From Liolophura sinensis (Eukaryota; Mollusca; Polyplacophora; Chitonida; Chitonidae), in NCBI RefSeq assembly GCF_032854445.1, contig NC_088300.1, positions 27,573,608 to 27,637,607 of the forward strand: a stretch of 64,000 bases of DNA. Reading direction: 5' to 3'. Below are positions 35,501 to 50,500 of the stretch, piece by piece. Numbering within the stretch: the first letter of the stretch is position 1; each line of letters begins with the position of its first letter. The notes below the pieces were generated by a model. It worked only from the letters and a program-made list of their open reading frames with translations, was not told the DNA's origin and made no database searches. The position numbers and the translations under genes were made by a program.

Positions 35501-38500
35501 TCTGGGGAACTGTTAAATATGCAAAACTTAGGCATGGATAGGGCTGGTTTCCGAACTTGATCAGAGGAGCCACAAAATGAATCTGAACACAAAATTTTAT
35601 CAAAATCAGACAATATTTGCAGCAATTTAGCACAGGAACCAACAAACAATAAGAGTGAGTAAGTGAGCCAGCAAGTGCTTGGGGTTTAACGTCATACTTA
35701 ACAATTTTTTCAGTCATATGACGACGAAGGAATCTTTAGAGTGCTGCAGGACGGATTTCCACCGCTCTTTTATCGAACGCTGCTTCAATGAGATAACTTA
35801 TCAAAAGTAAGTAAGTTGCCCCACCCAATCCATTACACTGATATGGGTCAACCAGTCATTGCACTTCCCCATAATGGTGAACACCAAGCGAAGAAGCTAA
35901 AACTTCCTCTTTTAAAGTAATAGGTGTGACCCGACCCAGGATTGATCCTGAATATCCCGCTCCCGAGGCTGACACTCTACCAAATGGACCATCGGGGCCA
36001 GCACAAACAATACCAATAGAGGAAATCATGCAAAATTTGTACAAGGATCTGGATGGTCTTCAAAAGTACTTCGAGGTTAAACAAAATGAACCTGCACACA
36101 AGCCTTTACAACAACTGAAAAATATTTACACAGAAATCACAGATACTGCACAGAAATCAACAATGAATGAAAATCATGAAATTCCTTAAATATGCAACAC
36201 TTATGCACTGATTGGACTGTTTTTTCAATTTGACTTTAGGTGACATACACAATGTAACCTGTAAGTCTCATAATGCTCCTCAAATCAGTTTTCAAGCTAT
36301 GGTCTAATTACAGAATATCTGACCTACATCAAATCAGAATCAAAGAAAATATTAATTTATGAACAACACAAACACTAGGTCTTGAATTTGAAAAGTTTAT
36401 TAAGAACTAAGAATTGGCTAAAAGGGCAGGCTCAGCGGTCATAATTCAACATGGAGAGCATAAAGCCCAGTATACATGTATCTAGCACAAAGAGCACCTG
36501 ATCATGGGATCAACTCCTGTAATAAATAACTGTCAAAATCATAATAATTAATAGGTACATGTACTTCTGCACAATGTTAAATGAACAATACATGCCACAT
36601 GCATGTATTGTTCATTTAACTGGACCCATGTTCCTCAAGATGGCCATGCAAGTGCAGCTGTTTGATAAAGCCACAGCAAATCTGACTGGATGTGTATGAA
36701 AATTCTAAATGTAGCAACAGCCAGGCAATGGCTTAAGTACCAAGGTCGCATGTCATATGATGGTATAGGTACTTTGAGTGTTATACCATAATTTGCAAGG
36801 CTGATAGTGTTAGTTGTGAAGTAATTGAGCATAGCTCCATAAGGTCGCAGATCACAATGCAGTGGCCTATGAATCCAGGTGGACACAGACGCCCATTTTT
36901 CGAAAGTAATAGTGTGTATTTAAGGGTGCAAAGTCTTTTTTTGCTGCCAGCCTGTCGTTTTTGGTGTACAGGTGCATGCTTGGTATCAAAATGCTGGAAA
37001 TTGTCTAAGTTTTGGGCAGGTATGAGTTTACTGATGAAAGTTTGAAATTCTGGGCGAAGGACACAAGAAGATAGGTGGTGATGAGGCCGCGAGTGACGTC
37101 CCCTTGGCGTTGCTAGGCACCCCTCCCAGCTGCCGGTATAGAAAGGTCCAGATTTTGACGGTCAACCTATGTCAAGATTTTAATGGCTTCTTTCTCACAG
37201 GCTGGGTCAGGTATGCACCAAAACTTATTGGCCACGGAAGGTTTGGGTCTGAGCTACAGTGCTAAACATTAACACTGTCGCTTATGGAAAATTAATAGGG
37301 TCTGTGACCAGGTCACATGTTTCCATGCGATGACATGGGTACTTTAAGTGTAAGTCCTACCATATGTTGCCATGCTGTGATGCAACGATGGTAGCTCTTA
37401 AGTGTGTGAGCATAGCTCCCTATTGTCGTAGTACCGTGGTTGTAGTTGCCATGCGATGAGCCCAACAAGATGATGCCATGCAGTGGCTGTAGGGCGCTAA
37501 GTATGATGCATGTACCTTGAGTTGGTTGACAAGCTGTGAGGATAAGTGTTGCTATCACAGTGCCATGAAGAAGAGTGACACTACAAGCTTGTAAGATTCA
37601 AGTACATGTACGTGTATTCATGAAATGGCGATATTTGCACTGACTTGATGACTCTTTGGACAGCAAAAGATGCCCAGAGCAAGATCATGACGATTCACCA
37701 AACAGAGTTACTGTAAAAGAAGCCCTACATGATCGAGATTGCCAAAAGAGTTGGAACTAAAAAAGTATATTAAAATGAACACATATATATATATACAATT
37801 AAAAGGTGTAACACAACATCCTAAACAGGTAAACAGGAACCTGAGTTGCAGTATCAGGCATTAATAAGAATCGTACCTTATTGATGGTCAAACACTATCG
37901 TGAATGTGCATACATAAGACAAGGAAAAATAACACCCTCGACCGTGCGCACTTTTTCAGACATTAAAATTGTTGTATATCTCTTTATTGCCTAAGAAAAC
38001 CTCATGTCTCCCATAGTTATCAAGGCCTGAATTTCTTATGGAATAAATGGACTCGCTTCGATTGGTGTAATTGGTGATAGATGGATAAAAACTTGACAAG
38101 TGGTCTAAAGCTTGACAACAGTCACAAGATTGCGCTTTGATGCCTGTGAACAGCTTTGTGAAAAGTGCACTGTCTCTAATAGGAGAGAAATCTTTGTGGT
38201 ATGCGTAGAAAATGGTCCCTCCAAATTGACTACAAATCTCAATAATGTTGCAGAGATAATCATCTAGCTCAGCTCTTCAGACATGATATTTCTGAACTTG
38301 GTACAGACAGTGAAAAATTCGGTGATTGTTAAAGATCTGGACAAATGTGGGTCCGGCCTGAGGTTGGAATTGGACTGCAGTTCAATAACCGTGCCATGAA
38401 AACCAACATCATCTCTGGGGAAGAGGGGACTTGCAACGTTAATAATTTGCCTTCTTAGTGCAGCTGGGATGGTGTCTACATGTGGCAATTCTTCAGACAC

Positions 38501-41500
38501 ATAACCCATGCCTGTCAGTAAGCTTGCTGCAGACAAAGAAGGAATAGATGTGATAGCCAGCGTGAAGTGGGAATTTCACAATTGTTGCCTGAAGTCGGGT
38601 TCGTCATAGAACAGCTGGTGGAATTTGAGAGCGCTGAAGACAGTCGAACCTTGTTGGGATCAGACACCGTTACAGTTTGTGCTGTCAGTGACAGCCCTTG
38701 CCTTCATTGTGGACTGAATATGCACTTAAGTTCTATTTAAGGCTGCAAGCGATTAATCTATAGCTTGAAATCTAGCAGAAGCAGTGTCACCATTATTGTC
38801 ATTATTGGCATTGCTCGATGAAATCTGCTGATCATTACAACTTCCTGCAGAGGTGGACCAGATGTTTACATCGGAAAACAGGAAAAACATGGAGTGAGTC
38901 CAAAGAAGAACATGCCCTCCAGGAGCCTGTTGAATATTCATACATGGGGGATACAGCTGCTGCATCAGACGAAAGCCAGCTATTGACGTTGGCGGTAAAT
39001 AAGTAAACCAGTTGAGCTTTGCAGTGGACCAGTTCTGTGGCAGATTGTTATCACGAGGGTGAAGCAACACAATGGTGGCATCCACCCGATACATGAATCG
39101 AGACTGACTGCTATGGAACATATGGTATGATGCAATCAGAAGACACCAGCATGTGTTTCACTGCTGGGCTTTTAGTCCTTGCTCATTTACAAACTGGCCC
39201 TAATAAAATATCAAGGCCCCAAAATATGCAAATCTTATGCACAAGTCTGGCAGGTTTTCATACTGGTTTTTCTACTCATTAACAACACAAATGCACTGAC
39301 TGGGCTGGTTTTCAAATTTGATCTGAGGTGTCTCATTACATAATGTCACTTATGCACTTCTCGACCGTCCTCAAATTACATGTAGTTTTCAAGGTATGAT
39401 CAAACTTCACATCTTGTAGTTTTCTAGATATGGCCAAATACCTTCCTCTTTTCAAAAGAGGACATAAAAGAATTAATAACTGAATTACCTGAACTGGCTT
39501 CACTCCTGCTGTCAGGGGAATTCTTGATGATTATATGTTCAACTGATGTTACACTCTCCTTCCCTGGTGATGGCTACCAATAAAGAAATTAAAATTATTT
39601 TAATAAACGGAAGGAATCAGCAGATTCACAAAGTAACAAAAAATGATATTTAAAATATATAGCTAATATCAGCTTTGTAGACATGCGCATCACTGACGCT
39701 TCTTTCCTCTGCAATAAAATATCACTTTGAGTAAAACAAGTGAATAAAATACAGAGAATAACAAATTCATTTACCACTTGTGAGGCATTTGGTATCCTTT
39801 CCATTGCTCTGCTTGGTGCTGTAAAACAAAGACAACATACAATGGTGATTTTAGCTCTTATATAAATATTATCAGACAAGAAATATTCAAAAGAAATGAC
39901 AGCATTGGACCAAATGTGTATAAGTGTCAATAAAAGTATCCTACACAATATTAAAAGCATAACTTTTCCCTTTTGTGATGTAGAATAAAAAGGATATCTG
40001 AGTTCAGAGTGAGCTAAAATATGCACACTACAAAATCCAAAGTACTACCAGGTTCTCAATTTTAACTGATCAGGCATGAGTTATTTCTGTAAGCCGAGAA
40101 GACAACAGCTCCTTCCCGGTTTTGAACCCCCTTTTTGCCTTTTAACACTATATAGGTAGCGTACGATTGACGCTACATCTTGTTTCCAGTTTCTCTAACA
40201 AGCCATATCCCAGAGCCTCGTATAAAGAATTCCAGACTAAAAGTCGACTTGTAGAGTTACCAAGTACGTCAAATAAAAAAAAATTTTAAAAAATGTATGT
40301 GGCCCTTCAGGTTTGTTTGCACAACTCTTCTGAAATAACTGCGGTCATATTATTTTTTGTCGGTCTTTTCTTTTAAGCATTAAAACTGAACCTAAAGATT
40401 GTTTTATTTAAGAGATTTATGTCAAACCTAACACCATTACCAAAAATGCAATAAACTAATGTTATCCATAAAATGGAAAATTGAGCTTTTGCATTTATTT
40501 TATCAGTGAAATGTTTTGTTCTACTGTATATTTCACTTCATTCAAACTCTGAAATCAATGGACTGTTTATGATTTGAAAAATTTCCAATTTTCTTTACCT
40601 AAACGAACAACAGCCCTGCTTTGTGAGGAATGACGATGTTCAACTGAAGATCTCACGCTGTCATTTCGTGACGAAACCTTCATGGGAAAAAAATGAATAT
40701 TTGTAAAAATATAAGGGTAATGACATAGCATGTATACGCTGATTTAGTTGTCAGAATACATTTTGACTGATTGACTTTTGTTTAATGCACAAGAAAGTTT
40801 CACACACACAATAACGGTTGGTTTCATGGTTGCAAGAAACCAGAGTGTCTTTGGTTAACTAAAGCCAAGTTACAGATAAACTATGTCACACATGACGTAC
40901 ATGCAGATAAGCTCACAATATTGATGGAAGACGACTGGTCTTCAAGGAACATTAGACTCACTGTTATTAAGGCACCAGAAACAGTACGGTGAATTTCATG
41001 AATCTATAAATTGCCATTCAAGGCATGGTTTGAAACCACTTCAATCTGTCCTAGAGAGTTAAGCATCTGAACCATCTGGCTAATGGCCACCCTGATTAGG
41101 TTTTTGAAATCATACATGTGTATCAATCATTACACAGCGAAACTGAAGATCCCTATGTAAACAGCCGCACTATTGCAAACAAGATTCTTAACAAAAAAAA
41201 AGTAGAATTGTCTAATATTACCATCATGTCTCCCTGGAACTTTCTTGCTGCCACATGTGCTGCTGTAAACACAGAAAGGGCAACATCTACATATAAGGAG
41301 AACCTGAGCTTATACACTGAAAGCCACTTTCATACAGAAATTTAATAATGTACCTGACATGAAAAAAGGTCTGGTCAATTCCTGAGTATATAGGTGTAGG
41401 TTCTTCCCTGCTCTGTGTGTGGAGAGGGTACCTATTATCCCAATCATGAAATTATATGTAAGTGGCAGGTCCATGTCTGGAAACTTCAACACAAATTACG

Positions 41501-44500
41501 TGAGGGCTGGCCCATTAGTCTGGAGACTTTATCAACCAGAAATGTTTAATAAGGGAGATGATGAACTGAAGGACGCCACAATACATGTTTATAACTGGGG
41601 GTAGAGATAATTAATCATTGAAAGCAAAACAAAACAATGCTGGTCAGGGCTGCTCCAAATTGTACTGATTACCTGTGCTAGCTTCAGCCCTGCTCGGTGA
41701 GGAATGATGTGGGCTAATACTTCCAGCTGATGAGAATTGTCGCTAAACAGTAGAAAAAGTTATTTTTAGACACATTAACAGATCCAACAGGTATGGCTTA
41801 ATTCACTTTTTGGGTGTTTTTCATTAAAAAGGTGGCCTGATTTTACATTACAGCAGACCTTAAAATTTGAGGACAGTGAATAGTCTCACTTGATTCCTAC
41901 TTCAACTTCAAAGTAATTTGACTATTCTAAAATCAGTTAGGTAACAAAGCACAGTTACAATATAAGATTGAGGCTGAAATGAATAATTAAAGAGCATAAA
42001 TTATAGTAGAACTAGCTGACATTTGTGTTTAACGATGCACTCAATAATCAGTAGAACTGACATATAAAAGTTACTGGTGCCTAATGTTTAACTGAAATTA
42101 TCAAAAAACTTCAAGTTGTTTTAAAAAGACATTCTTATATTTTATCTAAGATCCTTTCACTCAAATCTTACTGATTGTGTTTTGTGGGAATCATCATATG
42201 ACTGCTCCATGGCTCTCTTCTGAGCTGTAGACAGAAGAACAAATGGTGGTTAAGATTTTAAACACATGCAGTCACTTTTACATAGGGATAAAAAAGCTAC
42301 TCTTAGCAGCTCTGGAGACATTATTCAGACAGATACACTCCACAACTGATCACGTCTTACGTTCCTTGTCATTCAGCTTCAAAACAATTTGAATTAAATT
42401 GAAAGTTATTGCCTTCCACAGTGTCAAAATCCTGAGACCTGAACCAACCAGAGAATGTGAGGATTGCCCATCAGTTCTAGAGATATCAAGTGGAAGGGAT
42501 GATAGGGATACATTGAAGGGCAATACATGTATGTCTATGATGGAGGTATAGGGGCGGGTGTGAACGATAGTGGGGGGGGGGGGTGGGGTGGTGGAGTGCT
42601 GTGAAAAAGGAAGAATCAAAAAAAAAATCTGGCCATATCAATGAAATATATTCCAAACTGAAATGATTACCCATGATAGCTTCAGCCCTGCTCTGTGAAG
42701 ACTGACGCAGACTAACACTTCCAACAGATGCTGTATTTCTTTCTGGCGAGAATTGTCGCTAAACAGAAGAATAAGTTGTGTTAGACACAACAGAATTAAC
42801 GGGCATTGGTAAAAAATACAAAACCCCTCTTCCAGTGTTTCTCATTGTGGCCTGGTATTTCATATTACAGTAGACCTTGAAATCTGAGAGTGAACAATTT
42901 CAATTAATGCCTACAACTTGCCATGAATATCCTTGAATAACATTAACTGGATATACATGTAGTCAAATTTAATGAGCTTATTAAGGTAACTAAAATGCAT
43001 ATAATGCTCTAAATTTATTGCACTGCCTCCTTGAATGTTTGAAAACATTGCCATTCTTGATGCTTAGACATCAAAGTAATTCATGTATTACAAATTAAGT
43101 TACGTAACAAAGCTTAAGAACAAAACTTACAAAATATGAGGCTAAAATTATGGACTGAATAATATAAATTACAACAGATTTGATAAATGACAGATACTTT
43201 ATGTTTTTTTTTTAAACAACTTTAAGCAACAAGCATTTAATGTCCCTGAAATGTAAAAAGTGTCAGGCAATAATCATGGACAAAAGAGCATAAACTCCGC
43301 TAGAATTCATTTAATTTATATATTTGATTTGTGTTTTACACCTGTTAAAAAATTAGCAGAATTGACATATAAAAGATCTATGACCCAAAAGATACATACA
43401 TGACACAAATTACCACAAACGGTAAAAAAAAATTTTTCACACAACTGTCTCATTTTATGACACTTTCACTCAAATCTTACTGATTGTGTTTTGTGGGAAT
43501 CATCAGATAACTGCTCCATGGCTCTCTTCTGAGCTGTTGGCAAAAATGAAGGTTAAGTTATTTTAAATATGGCCAGCCATGTCTTTTCATATCATAGAGA
43601 GTGCTTATTCCATTAATTATTCCACATCTTTATTACAGTACAACTGTAGGATGACGGACATCACATACTGGTGAAAGACAAGTGGCCTTCATTTACTTTT
43701 TCGTTTATTTTGTTTGCATGAAAGGGTTCTATTGCAGATAATCCTAAACTATGATTCACATTTACTTTTTTCCCCAAAAATCTCCTTAATCCTGTTAAAG
43801 AATACAAACAACACTACTTAGGCTAAAATTCACCCAATTGGCTCAAGTTTGACACACGAGGATGAGGGCAAATCACAATTTACAAATCTGAATTCTCCAT
43901 ACCACAAAACATATCCTAACCATCTTCAGACTTGCTCCTTAATTCCCAACCCCTCACTTAATGCTTTATCGCTTTTCAATAAATGGGTTATAAATTAGAT
44001 ATCATGTCTAAAGAACTGTGATCACACTCAATCAAGGATTGAAGATGACCGCATCAAAACATTCACATGACATACCATGACATATCTGCCCCCCCAAAAT
44101 GATGTTAAATAAATGTATTATAAATCTGATATCATGTCTAAAGAATCATAACCACAATCAAACAAAGACTGACGATGACGGCATCACAACATTCTGATAG
44201 GTGGCTGTTGTACATGTACATGCATGTGATATCTGCTGAAGAAAATGACATTACTGATCAATGAAACAAGAAAAATGCAGACCATATCAATCAAGCTGAG
44301 GGAGGATATTCCAAACTGTATTGATTACCCGAGACAGTTTCATCCCTGCTCTGTGAGGAATGGTGCGGGCTAAGACTTTGGAATGATGCAGTGTTATTCC
44401 TTCCTGATGAGAATTGTTCCTAAAAACAAGAAAAAGTTGTTTTTAGACATAATACATTAAATGAGGCATCAGTCAATATCGTAGAAATCCCGGTGATGGG

Positions 44501-47500
44501 TGTTTCTCACTAATGTGGCCTGACACAAATTTTATATTACAGCAAAACTTAAATTTCAGGAGAATGAATACCCTTACTTCATCCCTATAGCTCACCATAA
44601 ATCTCCTTATTAAAATGAACTAAACATTAATAGACATAGTCATATTTAAACTACTGTTCATGGTAATTAATATATAATCCTCTAAAGTTATGATGTCTCC
44701 CTATTTGTACGTTTCATAAACATTCTAAATCTTGTAACTTCAACTTCATAGTAATTTGACAATTCTAAAGTCAATTACATACATGTAACAAAGCACAGGA
44801 ATAAATTTACAATATATGAGGCCATAATGAACAAATGAGTATATATTTCATCAGCAATAGTGTATGAAAGATACCAGTACCAAATCTTTAACTGACATAA
44901 ACAAAAGAAAGTTTTTTAAATAACACTTAAATTTGTATATTTTTCCTTTCACTCAAATCTTACCAATTGTGTTTTATGGGAATCATCAGATGAATGCTCC
45001 ATGTTTTTTTTCACAGCTGTTGACACAGAGAAAAACAAATGGTGGTTCATATTAGCAAGGTTTTAAATACGAGGAGCGAAGTTACATTACAGTCACTTTT
45101 AAATGGTATAAAAAATATTTATTCTATTATTCCACACAATCATACCACTGCTACTACTCTCACTACTCCCAACACCACTGATTACCTGAGATGGCTTCAG
45201 CTCTGCTCTGAGATGACCGGCGTGGTCTAACATTTCCAAGAAGTGCCATACTACTTCTTTCCAATGACAATTGTCGCTACACGGAAGAAAACATTGTCTT
45301 GAGACATAACACATTAAATAGGTCATCAGTAAGCGATGCAAATCCCTTTCTTGGGTGTTCCTCAGAAAATATAGCATGACGTTTTATATTACAGTAGGCA
45401 TTAAAAGCTAAAGGCAGTGAATAATCTCACTTGGTCCATACAACTCCACAGCAATTATGATATTAAAATAAACTAAATGTTAATAGCAAACTTCACAGCA
45501 AAGCACAGGAATAAAGTCACAATATACAAGGCTATAATCAAGGACTAAATAGCATAAATTCCAATAGATCTGATACAATTACATGACAGACACTGGAAGC
45601 AAACGTTTTGCAGAAATTAAAAATTATGTTATTTTAAGTTTTCTTTGTGTCAGAAATACACAATATGAGACAAAAATCAATGATTCCAATGTATAAATTC
45701 AAGTAGATCTGACATATAAAAAATTCTGGTGCCAAATGTTAACCAGAAATTAACAAAGATTCTATTTTTTTATTTTATTTTCTTATATTTTCTTTACAAT
45801 GCTTTTACTCATATCTTACTGATTGTGTTTTGTGAAAAACATCAGATGACCGCTCCAAGGCTCTTTTCTGAGCTGTTGACAGAGACAAAGAAAAATGCAG
45901 GTTAAGTTATATTAAATATGGCCAGTTATGTCTTTTCATATGGTGTAGAAAGTACTTGTTCCACTAATTGTTCCACTAATTATTCCACACGTAACAGTGC
46001 AACTGACGAATGATGGACAACACAAACACACAAGATGCATGTCCCTTTCCCATCCCAACAGGCTGGGCTCCAGAAACAAAGCCACTTACAAAGAGTATTG
46101 ATACATAATCTATTTTGTTTAATGCCACACTGAAGAACTTTTCACTCCTGTTATGCCAGTCAAGTTTACAAGTGGAGAAAAATGTGGAGGGCTGTCGGTA
46201 AACTACTGACCATCACACTGGGGAAAGACAAATGGTCTTCAATTAATTATTTGAAACACCCATCAAGTAGATGGGATTAGAGCGATTCTGTGAGGCCTAA
46301 TAGAGAAAATAATGATTACAGCATCTCAAGTCTTTACCAGCATTTTCTCTCCAACATTTCCATTCAACTATCATTCAACTTTTAACCCTTTTCTGGGGAT
46401 ATTCACAAAAACATTACAAAAACACATATTTCTCCCAAAAAAGTCGGCCGCATAAAATCTCATAACAGTACTTCATCATCCCTGTATCTACAACCTAAAA
46501 GAAAAAAAATCATTTTGTTTTTTTCAAGGGAGGTAATTTAGCAGTTAATAACTGAGTTGAGCTGTTGGATTTACCACCATTTACAGGGCTACCAATAAAA
46601 AGACTTCCCCAGTTGTTTCAGGGATGAGGCAGACACTGGGATGAAAAAGAGGAAACTATACATCACACTCATAATTTTATCATTTTTATCATTTTTGAAT
46701 TAAGTTCTGAACATTTTTCTGATGTATTTTTTGTAAAATTAAAGAGAAATTCCTCAAAAAAGAGAACAAATCTCACACCTGTGTTTGTATGAAACAGTTC
46801 TATGGCAGATGATCTTAAACTATGATTCACATTTATTTTTGACTGCAAAGCCTATATCACGCTGTTGATCACTAATGCAAACAACACTATTTGGCTAACT
46901 CGTCTGTTCAGCTCAAGTTTGACACATGAGGATGAGGAACAATCACAACTTAGAAATCAGAATTCTCCATACCGCTAAACATATCCAAACCATTTCCACA
47001 CTTTCTCCTTAATACCCGACCCCTAACTTAATGCTTTATGGCTGCTACACAAATGGATTATAAATTAGATATCATGTCTAAAGAACTACAATCACACACA
47101 ATAAAGGATTGAAGGTGACCGCATAACATCATTCTCACAGGTGGTTTTTCTAGCAGTACAAGCATGACATATCTGCCCCCAAAACATGACATGCTCTTGA
47201 CAGAGAGAAAAACAAATGGTGGTTCATATTAGCAAGGTTTTAAATACGGCAACCACGTCACTTTTACATGGTATAGACAATTTTTATTCTTTAATTCCGC
47301 ACAATTTGCTACTACTCTCACTACTCCCAACACCACTGATTACCTGAGATAGCTTCAGCCCTGCTCTGAGATGACTGACGTGGGCTTACATTTCCAACAC
47401 GTGCCATACTACTTCTTTCCAATGACAATTGTCGCTAAAGAGAAGAAAATTGGCTTGAGGCATAGCAGACTGAATGGACCATCAGTGCACGATGCAAATC

Positions 47501-50500
47501 CCTTTCTTGGGTGTTTCTCACTAAATATGGTCTGATATTTTACATTACAGCAGACATTAAAAGCTTAAGAGAGTGAATTATCTCATTCGATCGACAGAAC
47601 TTTCTGTCAAAGTGAAAATAACCAAAAAATCATATTTTTTTTAAATTTTCTTATATTTTCTTTACAATGCTTTTACTCAAATCTTACTGATTGTGTTTTG
47701 TGGGAATCATCAGATAACCGCTCCAAGGCTCTCTTCTGAGCTGTTGGCAGAGAAAAATGAAGGTTAAGATATAAAATATGGCCAGCCATGTCTTTTCATA
47801 TGGTGTAGAAAGTACTTATTCCGTTATTTATTCCACGCATTTATAACAGTGCAACTCAAGGATAATGGACAACACAAACACACAACATGCATGTCCCTTT
47901 CCCATCCCAAAAGGCTGGGCTCCAGAGGCAAAACCACTTACAAAGAGTACTGATGCATAATCTATTTTGTTTAATGTCACATTGAAGAACTTTTCACTCC
48001 CGTTATGCCAGTCCAATTTACAAGTGGAGAAAAATGTGGAGGATCTGATGGTTAACTACTGACCAATGGGGAAAGACAAATGGTCTTCAATTAATTATTT
48101 GACACACTCTTCAAGTAGATGTGGTTAGAGTGATTCTGTGAGACCTAATGGAGGAAATAATGATTACAGCATCACAGGTCTGTACCAGCATTTTCTCTCC
48201 AACATTTCCATTCAACTTTTAACCCTTTTCTGGGGATATTCACACAAACATTTTAACAACACATATTTTTCCCAAAAAAGTTGCCCATACAAAATCTCAT
48301 AACAGTACTTCATCATCCCTGTATCTACAACCTAAAAGAAAAAAAATGATTTTTTTTTTCAAGGGAGGTAATTTAGCAGTTAATCATCGAGTTGAGCTGT
48401 TGGATTTACCACCCTTTACAAGGCTACCATAAAAAAACATGGCTCAAGTTTCATGTCTACACTGTTTGCATGAAACAGTTCTATGGCAGATGATCTTAAA
48501 GTATGATTCACATTTATTTTTCACTATAAAGCCTATATGATCTTGTTGAACAATAATGCAAGCAACACTATTTGCCCAACTCGCCGGCTCGGCTCACGTT
48601 TGACACACGAGGATGAGGAACAATCACAATTTAAAAATCTAATTCTCCACACGGCTAAACATATCCAAACCATTTCCACACTCGCTCCTTAATTCCCAAC
48701 CCTTAACTTAATGCTTTATGGCTGTTAAATAAATGTATTATAAATTCAATATCACGTCCAAAGAATCACAACCACACTCAAACAAAGAATGAAGATAACG
48801 GCATTACAACACTCAGATAGGTGGCTGTTGTACGTGTACATGCATGTGATATCTGCTGAAGAAAATGACATCACTGATCAATGAAACAAGAAAAATGCAG
48901 ACCATATCAATCAAGCTGAAGGAGGATATTCCAAACTGTATTAATTACCTGAGATAGCTTCATCCCTGCTCTGTGAGGCATGGTGCAGGCTTAGACTTTG
49001 AAATGATGCAGTATTACTCCTTTCTAATGAGAATTGTCCCTAAAAACAAGAAAAAGTTGTTTTTAGACATAATACATTGTATGAGGCATCAGTCAATATC
49101 GTAGAAATCCGGGTGACGGGTGTTTCTAAATGTTGGCTGACATAAATTTTATATTACAGTGCACCTTAACATTTTGGAGGTGTGAATAAATTTACTTCTT
49201 CCCTACAGCTAACCATAAATTTCCTTATTAAAATGAACTAGACATTTATAAACATAGTCATATTTAAACTACTGCTCATGGTAATTAATATATAATCCTC
49301 TTAATTTGTGATATGTTTAATTTGTATGTTTCATAAACATTACAATTCTTGTTACTTTAACTTCATAGTAATTTGACAATTCTAAAGTCAGTTATATACA
49401 TGTAACAAAGCACAGGAATAAATTTACAATATATGAGGCCATGATGAACAAATGACTATATATTTCAGTAGAAATGATGTGTAACAGTATCTTGGTACCA
49501 AATCTTTAACTGACATAAACAAAAGAAAGTTTTTTAAATAACACTTAAATTCGAGATTTTTCCTTTCACTCAAATCTCACCGATTGTGTTTTCTGGTAAC
49601 CATGAAATGATCGTTCCAGATTTTTTTTCAGGGCTGTTGACAGAGAGAAAAACATATGATGGTTATTACCAAGATTTAAATACAGGGAGCAGAGTCACTT
49701 TTACATGGTATAGACAATGTTTATTCTTTAATTCCGCACAATCATAACATTGCTACTACTCTCACTACTCCCAACACCACTGATTACCTGAGATAGCTTC
49801 AGCCCTGCTCTGAGATGACTGACGTGGGCTTACATTTCCAACAGGTGCCATACTACCTCTTTCCAATGACAATTGTCGCTAAAGAGAAGAAAACATTGTC
49901 TTGAGACATAACAGATTGAATGGACCATCAGTGCACGATGCAAATCCCTTTCTTGGGTGTTTCTCATTAAATATGGTCTGATATTTTACTTTATAGCAGA
50001 CATTAAAAGCTTAAGAGAGTAAATTATCTCCTTTGATTCACACAACCCCGCAGACCTTTCTGTTAAAGTGAAAATATAAAAAAAATACTCTTTTTTTTTC
50101 TTTCATTTTGTTTATCATGTTTTCACTCAAATCTTACCGACTGTGTTTTGTGGGAATAATCAGATGACCGCTCCATGGCTCTCTTCTGAGCTGCTGGCAG
50201 AGAGAAAAACAAATGGTGGTTAAGATATTAACCATGGGCAGCCAAGTTTTGGAAAATGAAGGACAATGACAGCACAAACATAATAAATGAGTGTTTTTAG
50301 TTTGGGGGGTACACATAAACAATCGCTGAAAAAAAAACATGACCATGTCAATTAAGGATACTCCAAATAGTACTGATTACCTGAAATAGCTTCAGCTCTT
50401 GTCGATGATGACTGATGTGGGCTAACATTTTCAACTGGTGCTGCTCTACCCCTTTCTGCTGAGAAATGTCTCTACAAACAAGAAAAGTTCTCGTAAGACA

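Larger units (their letters stand above)
41743..50137. other. Introns of the A/B array, higher-order duplicates
   Basis: Intron sequences are paralogous to each other: e.g. ACCATATCAATCAAGCTGA at 44281 and 48901, CTCACTACTCCCAACACCAC at 45160, 47320 and 49760, CATTGAAGAACTTTTCACTC-like at 46130 and 47980. The order B2-A3-B3-A4-B4 (43.5-45.9 kb) repeats as B5-A6-B6-A7-B7 (47.7-50.2 kb). No other gene seen. Confidence 0.7.

Noticed and set aside
38753-39121. 122-residue minus-strand ORF in the 2.85-kb insertion
   Set aside because: Composition is not protein-like and no pattern matched; left as part of the insertion.
42570-42592. G-rich run as a regulatory quadruplex
   Set aside because: A short poly-G tract in an intron without paralogous conservation; too little to call.
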